Positions 1 to 7,115 of a stretch of 36,448 bases of DNA are shown here, in pieces (position 1 is the first letter of the stretch; each line of letters opens with the position of its first letter). Below the pieces are notes generated by a model. It worked only from the letters and a program-made list of their open reading frames with translations. It did no database searches and was not told where the DNA came from. Source of the DNA: Defluviitaleaceae bacterium (GTDB lineage: Bacteria; Bacillota; Clostridia; Lachnospirales; WQUN01); the NCBI GenBank assembly GCA_009786975.1, contig WRGX01000216.1, positions 1-36,448 of the forward strand. Direction: 5' to 3'. The position numbers and the translations under genes were made by a program.

Positions 1-2
1 TC

Positions 3-98
3 GATGTTGTTGACCCCAGTATCCACGGCGCACCTCCCACTTTCCAATGCCAACAATGCACAGGCATCATGTTTCCTGCTGACATGAAAAACACTTAG
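3..98 (+). CDS. C-terminal fragment of an unidentified protein (partial at window edge)
   Basis: Frame 3 reads ...DVVDPSIHGAPPTFQCQQCTGIMFPADMKNT*, with a CxxC pair; the TAG stop overlaps the left end of the foldback element at 95. Confidence 0.35.
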   Translation, partial: DVVDPSIHGAPPTFQCQQCTGIMFPADMKNT

Positions 99-261
99 GG
101 CGTGTTGCCACTACGCGAATGGCACGATTTTTGAGGCAAATTTTCGTCTGTTTTCGTCGCTTCCGCCGCCTCGACCTAGCGGGTCGCAAGAAGGAAGCGG
201 CGGAAACAGGCGGAAATTTGACCAAAAAGCGTGCCATTTGCGTAGTGGCAACACGCCCTAA
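95..261. mobile_element. Foldback MITE-like element, ~167 bp
   Basis: 22-nt perfect terminal inverted repeat ttagggcgtgttgccactacgc (95-116) / gcgtagtggcaacacgccctaa (240-261), with imperfect palindromy continuing inward (cgtctgttttcgtcgcttcc / ggaagcggcggaaacaggcgg). TA dinucleotides at both ends fit a TA target site. Confidence 0.75.
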
Positions 262-265
262 ACCG

Positions 266-1513
266 CTACGGCATCGGCGTAATTTCCAGCGACCGCCCCG
301 CAGGAACATTATCGCGATTCGTAATATTATTTGTGGCGACGATATGGTCGATGGCGCGCGTTTCGTCAACCCCGGGGAAATAGCGGCGCGCGATGCGCCA
401 AAGGCTTTCGCCGGCTTGGACGACGTGGGTTGTCGGAAGCGTTGCCGCGCCGGGAGTTGTTCCGGACGGCGTTGTCGTGTCGGCTTCGCCCGGGCCTGTT
501 ATGCCGTTTTCGGGCGGCGGCGGCGCGTACGGGTCAATTCCGTGGTCGCGCAACATATTTAAATAGTAGTCGCGTTGCGTCCGCGCTTCGTTCCGTTCGC
601 CAACGACTTGTGAGAATTGGGCTTCCGATTCCTGTCTAATGGAAGTAACTTCGCCTAAAGCCAAATAAAGGTCGTTTTCCGCTTCGCGAAGATTCCCGCG
701 CGAGGCAACAAGTTGCCACGTCAAAAACGCGACAATTCCAAGCATAAATATCGCCGTTCCCGCCATAATAAAACGAAGCGGACTAATCGGCTCGGCACTG
801 TTCGGGTCGTTTCTCATGCGATTTGTGCGGACATCGGCGCGACCGCCGCGAACAGGGCGATTCGTATTACGCGGAGGCGAAAACAGCTCGCCGGCGTTGT
901 ATCTGCGGCGGAAGGACTCCATATCTTCTTCGGATTGCGGCTCTTCGCCCGGAGGCATATTTTGCGGCACGCCGGAGTGCACGGGATGTTCAACGTTTAC
1001 GCGAACCGCAGGATTCGGCGCGGGATTTCTGCGACGCGCGCGTTCGCGGCCGGGGCGTTCAGGCGGAGCATCGGGCGTTTCACCGTGAAGCATTCTGTTT
1101 GTTGCCGATTCGCGCCGACGCGGACGTTCGGGCTCTTCATGCTCGGGGGGAGGCGGCGGCGGAGAGATTTCCAGAGGGTGCGCGGGCGGTTTAAATTTTT
1201 CACGACTTTTTGTGGGATTGCGGTCCGGGTTTCTGTTCGCACTTCTTTCAGGACTGCGGTCCGGACTGCGGTCCGGACTTCTATCCGGATTCCCGGCCGA
1301 ATTTCGCGTGGGGCTTCTGTCGGGGCTGCGGTCGAACCCGGAAACAAACGCGCTTTTTACGGGAGTCGGCGCGTCGGAACTTTCTGCTGCCGACTCGTCT
1401 TCGTCTCCTTCGTCGTTATCGAAAAGCCGTTTTACGGCGGCGCGTGAAAGCTCCTCGCTGTAAAAAGCATTTTTATCTTCACCCGAATCGGGCATATTTT
1501 CGTTTTTATTCAT
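266..1513 (-). CDS. LysM-domain membrane protein with low-complexity DRSP-rich N-terminal region
   Basis: C-terminal THVVQAGESLWRIARRYFPG...NNITNRDNVPAGRSLEI is a LysM motif; internal TM segment FIMAGTAIFMLGIVAFLTWQLVA; GGGGAG RBS before MNKNENM. Confidence 0.8.
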   Translation of the reverse strand: MNKNENMPDSGEDKNAFYSEELSRAAVKRLFDNDEGDEDESAAESSDAPTPVKSAFVSGFDRSPDRSPTRNSAGNPDRSPDRSPDRSPERSANRNPDRNPTKSREKFKPPAHPLEISPPPPPPEHEEPERPRRRESATNRMLHGETPDAPPERPGRERARRRNPAPNPAVRVNVEHPVHSGVPQNMPPGEEPQSEEDMESFRRRYNAGELFSPPRNTNRPVRGGRADVRTNRMRNDPNSAEPISPLRFIMAGTAIFMLGIVAFLTWQLVASRGNLREAENDLYLALGEVTSIRQESEAQFSQVVGERNEARTQRDYYLNMLRDHGIDPYAPPPPENGITGPGEADTTTPSGTTPGAATLPTTHVVQAGESLWRIARRYFPGVDETRAIDHIVATNNITNRDNVPAGRSLEITPMP

Positions 1514-1682
1514 AATCGGATGCTCCCCTATCATAAATTAAGGTAATTTTAGTTGTTTTGCAAAAAACTGTCAATATCACGCAAAAATTGCGCTTGCCAA
1601 AAATTAACGACATAAAAAAAAGAAGCGTGCAAATAATAGACTCATAAGGCGAAAGCCAATAAATATAAAAGGAGAAACAAAA

Positions 1683-1880
1683 ATGACAAACACGAATTCT
1701 TCAGTACCTCAAGCACGTGAAGCCCTTAACAAATTCAAATACGAAGTTGCCAACGAAATCGGCGTACCCTTAAAACAAGGCTACAACGGCGACCTCACGT
1801 CCGCACAAGCCGGTTATGTTGGCGGATACATGGTTAAAAAAATGATTGAAGCACAAGAACGCCAAATGGCGGGCAACTAG
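1683..1880 (+). CDS. Alpha/beta-type small acid-soluble spore protein (SASP)
   Basis: MTNTNSSVPQAREALNKFKYEVANEIGVPLKQGYNGDLTSAQAGYVGGYMVKKMIEAQERQM matches the SASP family pattern; aggagaa RBS. Confidence 0.93.
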   Translation: MTNTNSSVPQAREALNKFKYEVANEIGVPLKQGYNGDLTSAQAGYVGGYMVKKMIEAQERQMAGN

Positions 1881-1891
1881 GTAAGAAATAA

Positions 1892-1936
1892 AAAATTGCA
1901 TCGTCCGGTTATATCGGACGATGCAATTTTTTTTGT
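1892..1936 (+). terminator. Intrinsic terminator after SASP
   Basis: aaattgcatcgtccg gttatat cggacgatgcaatttttttt hairpin plus T-tract. Confidence 0.9.
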
Positions 1937-1939
1937 GGA

Positions 1940-2063
1940 CCGGGAAACTGCTTCCGGCTTCGAGAGAATGCGTCGCCGCCGACACGTGTCCCCGGTGGCG
2001 CGGGAAACGTTCGCTTCGCTCACTGCGCCCGTAGTGCCCACCGCGCGCTTGGCGCGCTTTTTT
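1940..2063 (+). repeat. Dispersed palindromic repeat, modules M1+M3+M2, terminator-orientation copy
   Basis: ccgggaaactgcttccggcttcgagagaatgcgtcgccgccgacacgtgtccccgg...gttcgcttcgctcactgcgcccg...gcgcgcttggcgcgctttttt. Confidence 0.85.
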
Positions 2064-2072
2064 GTTTGCACA

Positions 2073-2408
2073 TTAGTCTTTTTCTTTGAGGTCGCGAACA
2101 GCTTTTACGATGTTGACGATGCAAGCGAGTTCTTCTTCGTTGAAGTCCGAAATAAGGCTGTCCAATTTTTCACGAACATGCTTTTTTTGCGGCTTTTCGT
2201 TTGCGTCTGATTCTACGAAAAACTGGTCGGTCGGGACGTTAAAAATTTTCGACAGTTTAAATAAATTAAACGCCGACGCACCTCTGTCGCCGCGCTCGAT
2301 AAGCCCGACAGAGCTGGGTGTGTGTCCCAAAAGGCTCGCAAGCTCATCGGTCGTAATGTTGCGAGCGATTCGCTCTCTGCGAATGTTGGTGCCTACTAAG
2401 GCACGCAT
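2073..2408 (-). CDS. XRE-family (Cro/CI HTH) transcriptional regulator
   Basis: MRALVGTNIRRERIARNITTDELASLLGHTPSSVGLIERGDRGASAFNLFKLSKIFNVPTDQFF is an HTH_3-type pattern. Confidence 0.85.
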   Translation of the reverse strand: MRALVGTNIRRERIARNITTDELASLLGHTPSSVGLIERGDRGASAFNLFKLSKIFNVPTDQFFVESDANEKPQKKHVREKLDSLISDFNEEELACIVNIVKAVRDLKEKD

Positions 2409-2467
2409 CTCTGCTTTATTGATAATCTCACCCCCACAAATTAGATTTTTTTTCCGTACGTTTTTTG

Positions 2468-2496
2468 ATTGTAGCATGGGTAGCCGAAAACATCAA
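2468..2496 (-). promoter_or_regulatory. Sigma-A-like promoter for the minus-strand XRE gene
   Basis: Minus strand TTGATG-17 nt-TACAAT. Confidence 0.55.
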
Positions 2497-2516
2497 GCGA
2501 CAATATTTACTATGTT

Positions 2517-2544
2517 TTGACAATTTGTTATGATGAAATAAATT
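2517..2544 (+). promoter_or_regulatory. Sigma-A-like promoter for the plus-strand XRE gene
   Basis: TTGACA-16 nt-TAAATT upstream of the gtgggggt RBS. Confidence 0.4.
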
Positions 2545-2564
2545 TGTTGTGTGGGGGTATGCGG

Positions 2565-2786
2565 ATGGACACTGTTTCGGCTGTTCGGGGGCGTATTTTA
2601 CGCCTTTGCGGCGAGCGAAACATCACAATAGACAAGCTGGCCTCCAACGCAGGGTTGCCTCCCTCGTCCGTAAAAAATATTATTTACGGACGAAGCAAAG
2701 ACCCGAAAATAACCACGATTAAAAAAATTTGCGACGGGTTTGACATGACATTGTACGAATTTTTTGCTTTTGAAGAGTTTCAATGA
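2565..2786 (+). CDS. XRE-family (HTH_26-like) small transcriptional regulator
   Basis: MDTVSAVRGRILRLCGERNITIDKLASNAGLPPSSVKNIIYGRSKDPKITTIKKICDGFDMTLYEFF; divergent from the other XRE gene. Confidence 0.85.
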   Translation: MDTVSAVRGRILRLCGERNITIDKLASNAGLPPSSVKNIIYGRSKDPKITTIKKICDGFDMTLYEFFAFEEFQ

Positions 2787-2788
2787 AA

Positions 2789-3083
2789 GCGCGCTTGGCG
2801 CGCTTTTTTTGTACGCCGGGAAACTACTCCCGGCTTCGAGGGAATGTGTCGCCCTTGACACATGTCCCCGGTTTCCAAAGCGCGCTTGGCGCGCTTTTTT
2901 TGTACGCCGGGAAACTGCTCCCGGCTTCGAGGGAATGTGTCGCCCTTGACACATGTCCCCGGTTTCCAATGCGCGCTTGGCGCGCTTTTTTTGTGCGCCG
3001 GGAAACTGCTCCCGGCTTCGAGGGAATGTGTCGCCCTTGACACATGTCCCCGGTTTCCAAAGCGCGCTTGGCGCGCTTTTTTT
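2789..3083 (+). repeat. Tandem array of the palindromic repeat, exact 91-bp period
   Basis: gcgcgcttggcgcgc starts at 2789, 2880, 2971 and 3062; each unit carries three hairpins (GCGCGC-TTG-GCGCGC+T7; CCGGGA-aactgc-TCCCGG; TGTGTC-gccct-TGACACA). Confidence 0.95.
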
Positions 3084-3091
3084 GTGTGCGC

Positions 3092-3132
3092 AAAAAAGAG
3101 TCGGCGAGTGACACTCGCCGACTCTTTTTTTT
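3092..3132. terminator. Perfect palindromic hairpin (module M4 variant), bidirectional terminator-like
   Basis: aaaaaagagtcggcgagtgacactcgccgactctttttt. Confidence 0.85.
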
Positions 3133-3225
3133 TGCGAGGAAAATGAAAATAAAAAAACGCTTAAAACTCGTTTTTTTATTGCATTTTCGCACGATACTTT
3201 GATATACTGTTAAAAAGGCGGTTTT

Positions 3226-4584
3226 TTGGTGCGTAGGTTTCTTACAGCGGTTGTATTTTTTTTGCTTTTTTGGGGAAGTCTTGATGTTTTTGCCCAGCCC
3301 CTTGCGGACTCCCCTTCGGCGATTCTCGTTGAGCAAACGACGGGTCGCGTGCTTTACGCGCGAAACGAGCGGGAACGCCGCTACCCCGCGGGCTTGACGA
3401 ACATGCTTACCGCGCTTGTGGCAATCGAACATCTCGCGCCGGGCGATGATTTAATCGTCGGCTCGGAAATCCGCGGGATGCCGTCGGGCTTTGGCGCGGG
3501 CGTGCATTCCGAGGGTGAAATTATTTCGGTGCAAACGCTGTTAAATTCGCTGTTGGTGCGTTCGTCGGGCGAGGCGGCGCGGGTTTTGGCGATTAATACG
3601 GTGCGCCAAGCCGGAGGCCGCAGAAATATCCCTTATAATGAAGCGGAACATGCTTTCGCCGCCATGATGAACGAAAAAGCGCGCGGGCTTGGTGCGCAGG
3701 GTTCGAATTTTGCAAACCCCTTCGGTTCGCACGCCGATAATCACTTCACAACGGCGTACGATTTGGCGGTTATCACGCGCGCATTTATGGACAACCCGAT
3801 TTTGGCAGAAATCGCAGGCACTCGCGAATACGAAACGCAGCACGAAACTTGGACAAACGCAAACCAAATGCTCCCCCGCGCACCCATGGGCTATGCGTAT
3901 ATGACGGGCGCAATGGCGGGGTTTACGACGCCTGCCGGGCATGTTCTCGCAGGCGCGGCATACGACACGCATCTCTCTCTCGGGTTTGTTACAATCGTGC
4001 TTGGCGGAACCGACGCGGAACGCTGGCAGGACACGCGCCGCCTTATGGACCACGGGTTTAACAATTTCCGCTTTCGCGAAATCGCCCGCGAGGGCGAAGT
4101 GCTTGAAACCGTTTTAATCGAAAATCCGCGCTTGGGCGATTCCGAAATGCTTGAAATAATCGCGACAGCGTCATATACCGCGCTTTTAAGCCGCTTCGAG
4201 TACGACGAGCTTGCGCGGGTAATCACGTTTGACCCGATGTTATATGAACGACATGAATATGAAGAACCAATCGTCCTTCGCGCGCCGATTGAATACGGCG
4301 AGGCGGTCGGCACGGTTTCATATATATTGAACGGCGAGGTGTTGTTTGAGTCGGCGATTTTGCCGTCACGCGAGGTAATTCCGCGCACTTTTGACAGCGA
4401 TATGGACTATTATCTCGCCATCTTTTTCGAAAATGTTTTTACGAGACGCGCACTGCCGTACTGGTTCGGGATTTTCGGCGTGGCGTTCGGGATTTTCGGC
4501 ATTGTTCTGGCGGTTAAGGCACATAGCCGCGTAAGCCGAAAAGCCGTGCGCACCTCAAGCCGAAGCAAATACGGTCGTTATTAA
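3226..4584 (+). CDS. D-alanyl-D-alanine carboxypeptidase (DacF/PBP5 family) homolog with degenerate catalytic motifs
   Basis: SPSAILVEQTTGRVLYARNERERRYPAGLTNMLTALVAIEH...MMNEKARGLGAQGSNFANPFGSHADNHFTTAYDLAVITRAFM aligns to peptidase S11; signal peptide and C-terminal TM. Confidence 0.85.
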   Translation: MVRRFLTAVVFFLLFWGSLDVFAQPLADSPSAILVEQTTGRVLYARNERERRYPAGLTNMLTALVAIEHLAPGDDLIVGSEIRGMPSGFGAGVHSEGEIISVQTLLNSLLVRSSGEAARVLAINTVRQAGGRRNIPYNEAEHAFAAMMNEKARGLGAQGSNFANPFGSHADNHFTTAYDLAVITRAFMDNPILAEIAGTREYETQHETWTNANQMLPRAPMGYAYMTGAMAGFTTPAGHVLAGAAYDTHLSLGFVTIVLGGTDAERWQDTRRLMDHGFNNFRFREIAREGEVLETVLIENPRLGDSEMLEIIATASYTALLSRFEYDELARVITFDPMLYERHEYEEPIVLRAPIEYGEAVGTVSYILNGEVLFESAILPSREVIPRTFDSDMDYYLAIFFENVFTRRALPYWFGIFGVAFGIFGIVLAVKAHSRVSRKAVRTSSRSKYGRY

Positions 4585-4602
4585 AATAAGGGGGGATTAA
4601 GC

Positions 4603-4695
4603 ATGAAAAATCTAAGAAAGGAACGCGGGCGACCCATTTTAAATGGCGATTTATACGCTCGGCGAATGGCGAAAAAATTATGCCAAAAAGTATGA
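4603..4695 (+). promoter_or_regulatory. KNxxxERGR leader element / 30-aa uORF upstream of yicC
   Basis: RBS aaggggggatt then MKNLRKERGRPILNGDLYARRMAKKLCQKV*; aligns with elements at 18951-18879, 21487-21415 and 21413-21338 (minus strand). Confidence 0.6.
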
Positions 4696-5585
4696 CAGGG
4701 TTCGGACGCGGAGAATGCACGATGCACAACAGAAAGTTCAGGATAGAAATGAAATCGGTAAACCACAGGTTTAGTGATTTTTCAATAAGAACACCGCGCT
4801 TCCTCGCACCCTTCGAGGAGCGAATCCGCGCCCGAATTTCAAAGGACATTGTGCGCGGAAAAACCGATATGTGGATAAACTTCGAAAGTTTCGCGGAGGA
4901 CGATATGAAAATCCACATAAATTCGGTCTATGCCGACGCGTATATGAAAGTCATATGGGATTTAAGCAAACGGTACGGCATAGGCGACCCCGACACCGTC
5001 GCGCTGGAGCTTTTGGCAAAAACGCCCGACGTTATCGTGCATGAAAAATACGACGATGTAATGGATTTGGACTCGGCGGACGAGATATGGGCAGGGCTTT
5101 CCGACGCATTAGAAAAAACCCTTGCGCAGTTTAACCACATGCGCGAAACCGAAGGCGAGGCCCTCATCCGCGATATAAGCGAAAATTATATACGCGCCAA
5201 AGAGATTGTTAAGGAAATTCGCAAGCAGGCACCCCGCGCGTCGGAACAATACGCAGAACGGCTAAAAGAGCGGGTAAACGAATTGATGGACAAGTTTGGC
5301 GACACCGCCGACGACTCGAGGCTTTTAACCGAAATCGCCCTCCTTGCCGACAAAACCGACATAAACGAAGAAATGGCGCGCCTGGAAAGCCATTTGAGCC
5401 AACTTTCGGAAATGATACACGAAAACGGCGCGATAGGCCGCAAAATGGACTTCCTCGCGCAAGAGCTTAATCGCGAGGCAAACACAATCGGCTCGAAATC
5501 GCACGACGTGCAGCTTACACGCTCCGTCGTCGAGTTGAAAAGTCTAATCGAAAAAATTCGGGAGCAAGTCCAAAACATCGAATGA
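4680..5585 (+). CDS. yicC: YicC/YloC family endoribonuclease
   Basis: MPKSMTGFGRGE...RMDFLAQELNREANTIGSKS-type C-terminus (KMDFLAQELNREANTIGSKSHDVQLTRSVVELKSLIEKIREQVQNIE). Confidence 0.95.
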   Translation: MPKSMTGFGRGECTMHNRKFRIEMKSVNHRFSDFSIRTPRFLAPFEERIRARISKDIVRGKTDMWINFESFAEDDMKIHINSVYADAYMKVIWDLSKRYGIGDPDTVALELLAKTPDVIVHEKYDDVMDLDSADEIWAGLSDALEKTLAQFNHMRETEGEALIRDISENYIRAKEIVKEIRKQAPRASEQYAERLKERVNELMDKFGDTADDSRLLTEIALLADKTDINEEMARLESHLSQLSEMIHENGAIGRKMDFLAQELNREANTIGSKSHDVQLTRSVVELKSLIEKIREQVQNIE

Positions 5586-5644
5586 TATTTTAATCGAATG
5601 ATACTTTAATCGAATGATATTTTAATTGAATGATATTTTAATCG
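5581..5644 (+). repeat. 16-bp x 4 tandem repeat spanning the yicC stop
   Basis: aatgatattttaatcg | aatgatactttaatcg | aatgatattttaattg | aatgatattttaatcg. Confidence 0.95.
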
Positions 5645-5667
5645 ACACTTTAGGAGAGGTGCAAAAG

Positions 5668-5934
5668 ATGGGTTCAAAACTGATTAACGTCGGATTTGGC
5701 AACACTGTCCCCGCAGGAAGAATTATCGCGATTGTCGGCAATGATTCCCTGCCGGTTAAGCGAAATATAGGCGAAGCGAAGGAGAAGCACATGCTTGTTG
5801 ACGCGACCCAAGGGCGAAAAACCCGCGCCGTAGTTTATACCGACAGCGGGCATCTTGTTCTGTCCGCACTGCAACCCGAAACAATCGCGAATCGTTTTGA
5901 AACAAGCAACGACGCCGTCAGCGGCGAGATTTAA
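5668..5934 (+). CDS. remA: RemA-family (DUF370) extracellular matrix/biofilm regulator
   Basis: [76 protein letters not shown]; aggagagg RBS; yicC-remA-gmk synteny. Confidence 0.93.
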   Translation: MGSKLINVGFGNTVPAGRIIAIVGNDSLPVKRNIGEAKEKHMLVDATQGRKTRAVVYTDSGHLVLSALQPETIANRFETSNDAVSGEI

Positions 5935-5937
5935 AAA

Positions 5938-6582
5938 ATGCCGCCCTTAGTGGAAGCAGGAATGCTGGTGATAATTTCGGGGCCGTCGGGGTCGGGCAAG
6001 GGGACGGTTGTAAAGCGTTTGAGTCCGGAAAACGGCTACGCGCTAAGTATTTCCGTCACAACGCGCTCGCCGCGCGTTGGCGAAGAACACGGTCGCGATT
6101 ATTTTTTCGCGACGGAAGACGAGTTTAAAAAAATGCGCGCGGAAAACGAGCTGCTTGAACACGCCGCATACGTCGGAAATTTTTACGGCACGCCGCGAGC
6201 TTACGTCGAGGAGCAAATCGAAAACGGCAAAATCGTTGTGCTTGAAATCGACGTTTACGGCGCGTTGCAAGTTAAGGAAAAATTCCCGTCGGCAATTTTA
6301 ATTTTTCTTATCCCGCCGTCACTCCCCGAGCTTTCCGCACGGCTTAACAATCGCGGAACCGAAGACGCCGTTACAATCGACCGCCGCCTTAAAAAAGCCC
6401 TCGAAGAATTGCCCCTTATAAATCGCTACAATTACCTCGTTATCAACGACGACGTACCCGACGCGGTTAATAAAATAAACAGCATCGTAACGGCGGAGCG
6501 ATTAAAACCTGCGCGTTCGGCAAAAATTATTGAAGAATTCATAGCCAGTAAACCGGTAAACCGGAACGCAAAGGAGTCTTGA
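5938..6582 (+). CDS. gmk: Guanylate kinase
   Basis: MLVIISGPSGSGKGTVVKRL, SVTTRSPRVGEEHGRDYFF, GTPRAYVEEQIENGKIVVLEIDVYGALQVK. Confidence 0.96.
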   Translation: MPPLVEAGMLVIISGPSGSGKGTVVKRLSPENGYALSISVTTRSPRVGEEHGRDYFFATEDEFKKMRAENELLEHAAYVGNFYGTPRAYVEEQIENGKIVVLEIDVYGALQVKEKFPSAILIFLIPPSLPELSARLNNRGTEDAVTIDRRLKKALEELPLINRYNYLVINDDVPDAVNKINSIVTAERLKPARSAKIIEEFIASKPVNRNAKES

Positions 6583-6620
6583 AATGATGACCATGCAAAC
6601 TCGAAAGGAGAAATTTTAAC

Positions 6621-7115
6621 ATGCTTACACCGTCCTATTCGCAACTTATGGAGACAATCCAAGAGGGTGAAAAACTCGACAGCCGCGTCACAAGCCGCTA
6701 CACCGTTGTTCTTGCGGCGGCAAAGCGCGCGCGGCAAATAACCGATGGCGCGAATCCGCTAACCTACGCACCGACGGACCGCGCCGTTTCTATTGCCGTA
6801 AAAGAAATGAGCGAAGGCAAACTTCGCATAAAAATTCAGGACAGCCTCTTGGATGAAGACTACATCCGCCTGAAAAAAGACCCCTTCCGCTACCGCACAG
6901 CAGTCTCCAAGGACGATTTGCGCGAAGATTTGAAAGAGGACTACATGCCCATTTCGTACGATATGGACGCAGACGACGACCGCGGCGAAATTTTCCCGAC
7001 GGAGGAATCGGAAGAAACCGCGCCCGTCGCAAAAGACGTGGACGATTTGGATATATACGAAGATACAGGCGATGACGCGGACGATGATACCGATATTGCA
7101 GATGTTGCCGAGTAA
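6621..7115 (+). CDS. rpoZ: DNA-directed RNA polymerase subunit omega with long acidic C-terminal tail
   Basis: MLTPSYSQLMETIQEGEKLDSRVTSRYTVVLAAAKRARQI; position between gmk and priA; tail DMDADDDRGE...EDTGDDADDDTDIADVAE. Confidence 0.92.
   Translation: MLTPSYSQLMETIQEGEKLDSRVTSRYTVVLAAAKRARQITDGANPLTYAPTDRAVSIAVKEMSEGKLRIKIQDSLLDEDYIRLKKDPFRYRTAVSKDDLREDLKEDYMPISYDMDADDDRGEIFPTEESEETAPVAKDVDDLDIYEDTGDDADDDTDIADVAE

Noticed and set aside
713-1447. Antisense ORFs opposite the LysM gene (713..1447, 997..1347, 1210..1515)
   Set aside because: Arginine/cysteine-rich shadow ORFs from GC-rich low-complexity coding DNA.
2789-3083. CRISPR-like array (regular 91-bp period)
   Set aside because: The whole unit is repeated with no unique spacers, and the same unit is dispersed singly across the window; it is a tandem repeat.
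2598-3432. Minus- and plus-strand ORFs over the repeat array (e.g. 2824..3432, 2780..3043, 2783..3040)
   Set aside because: Open frames are a by-product of the stop-poor repeat; no RBS or family similarity, and three frames overlap.
4603-4695. Known riboswitch or T-box upstream of yicC
   Set aside because: Too short and lacking any conserved riboswitch or T-box core; treated as an undescribed leader element instead.
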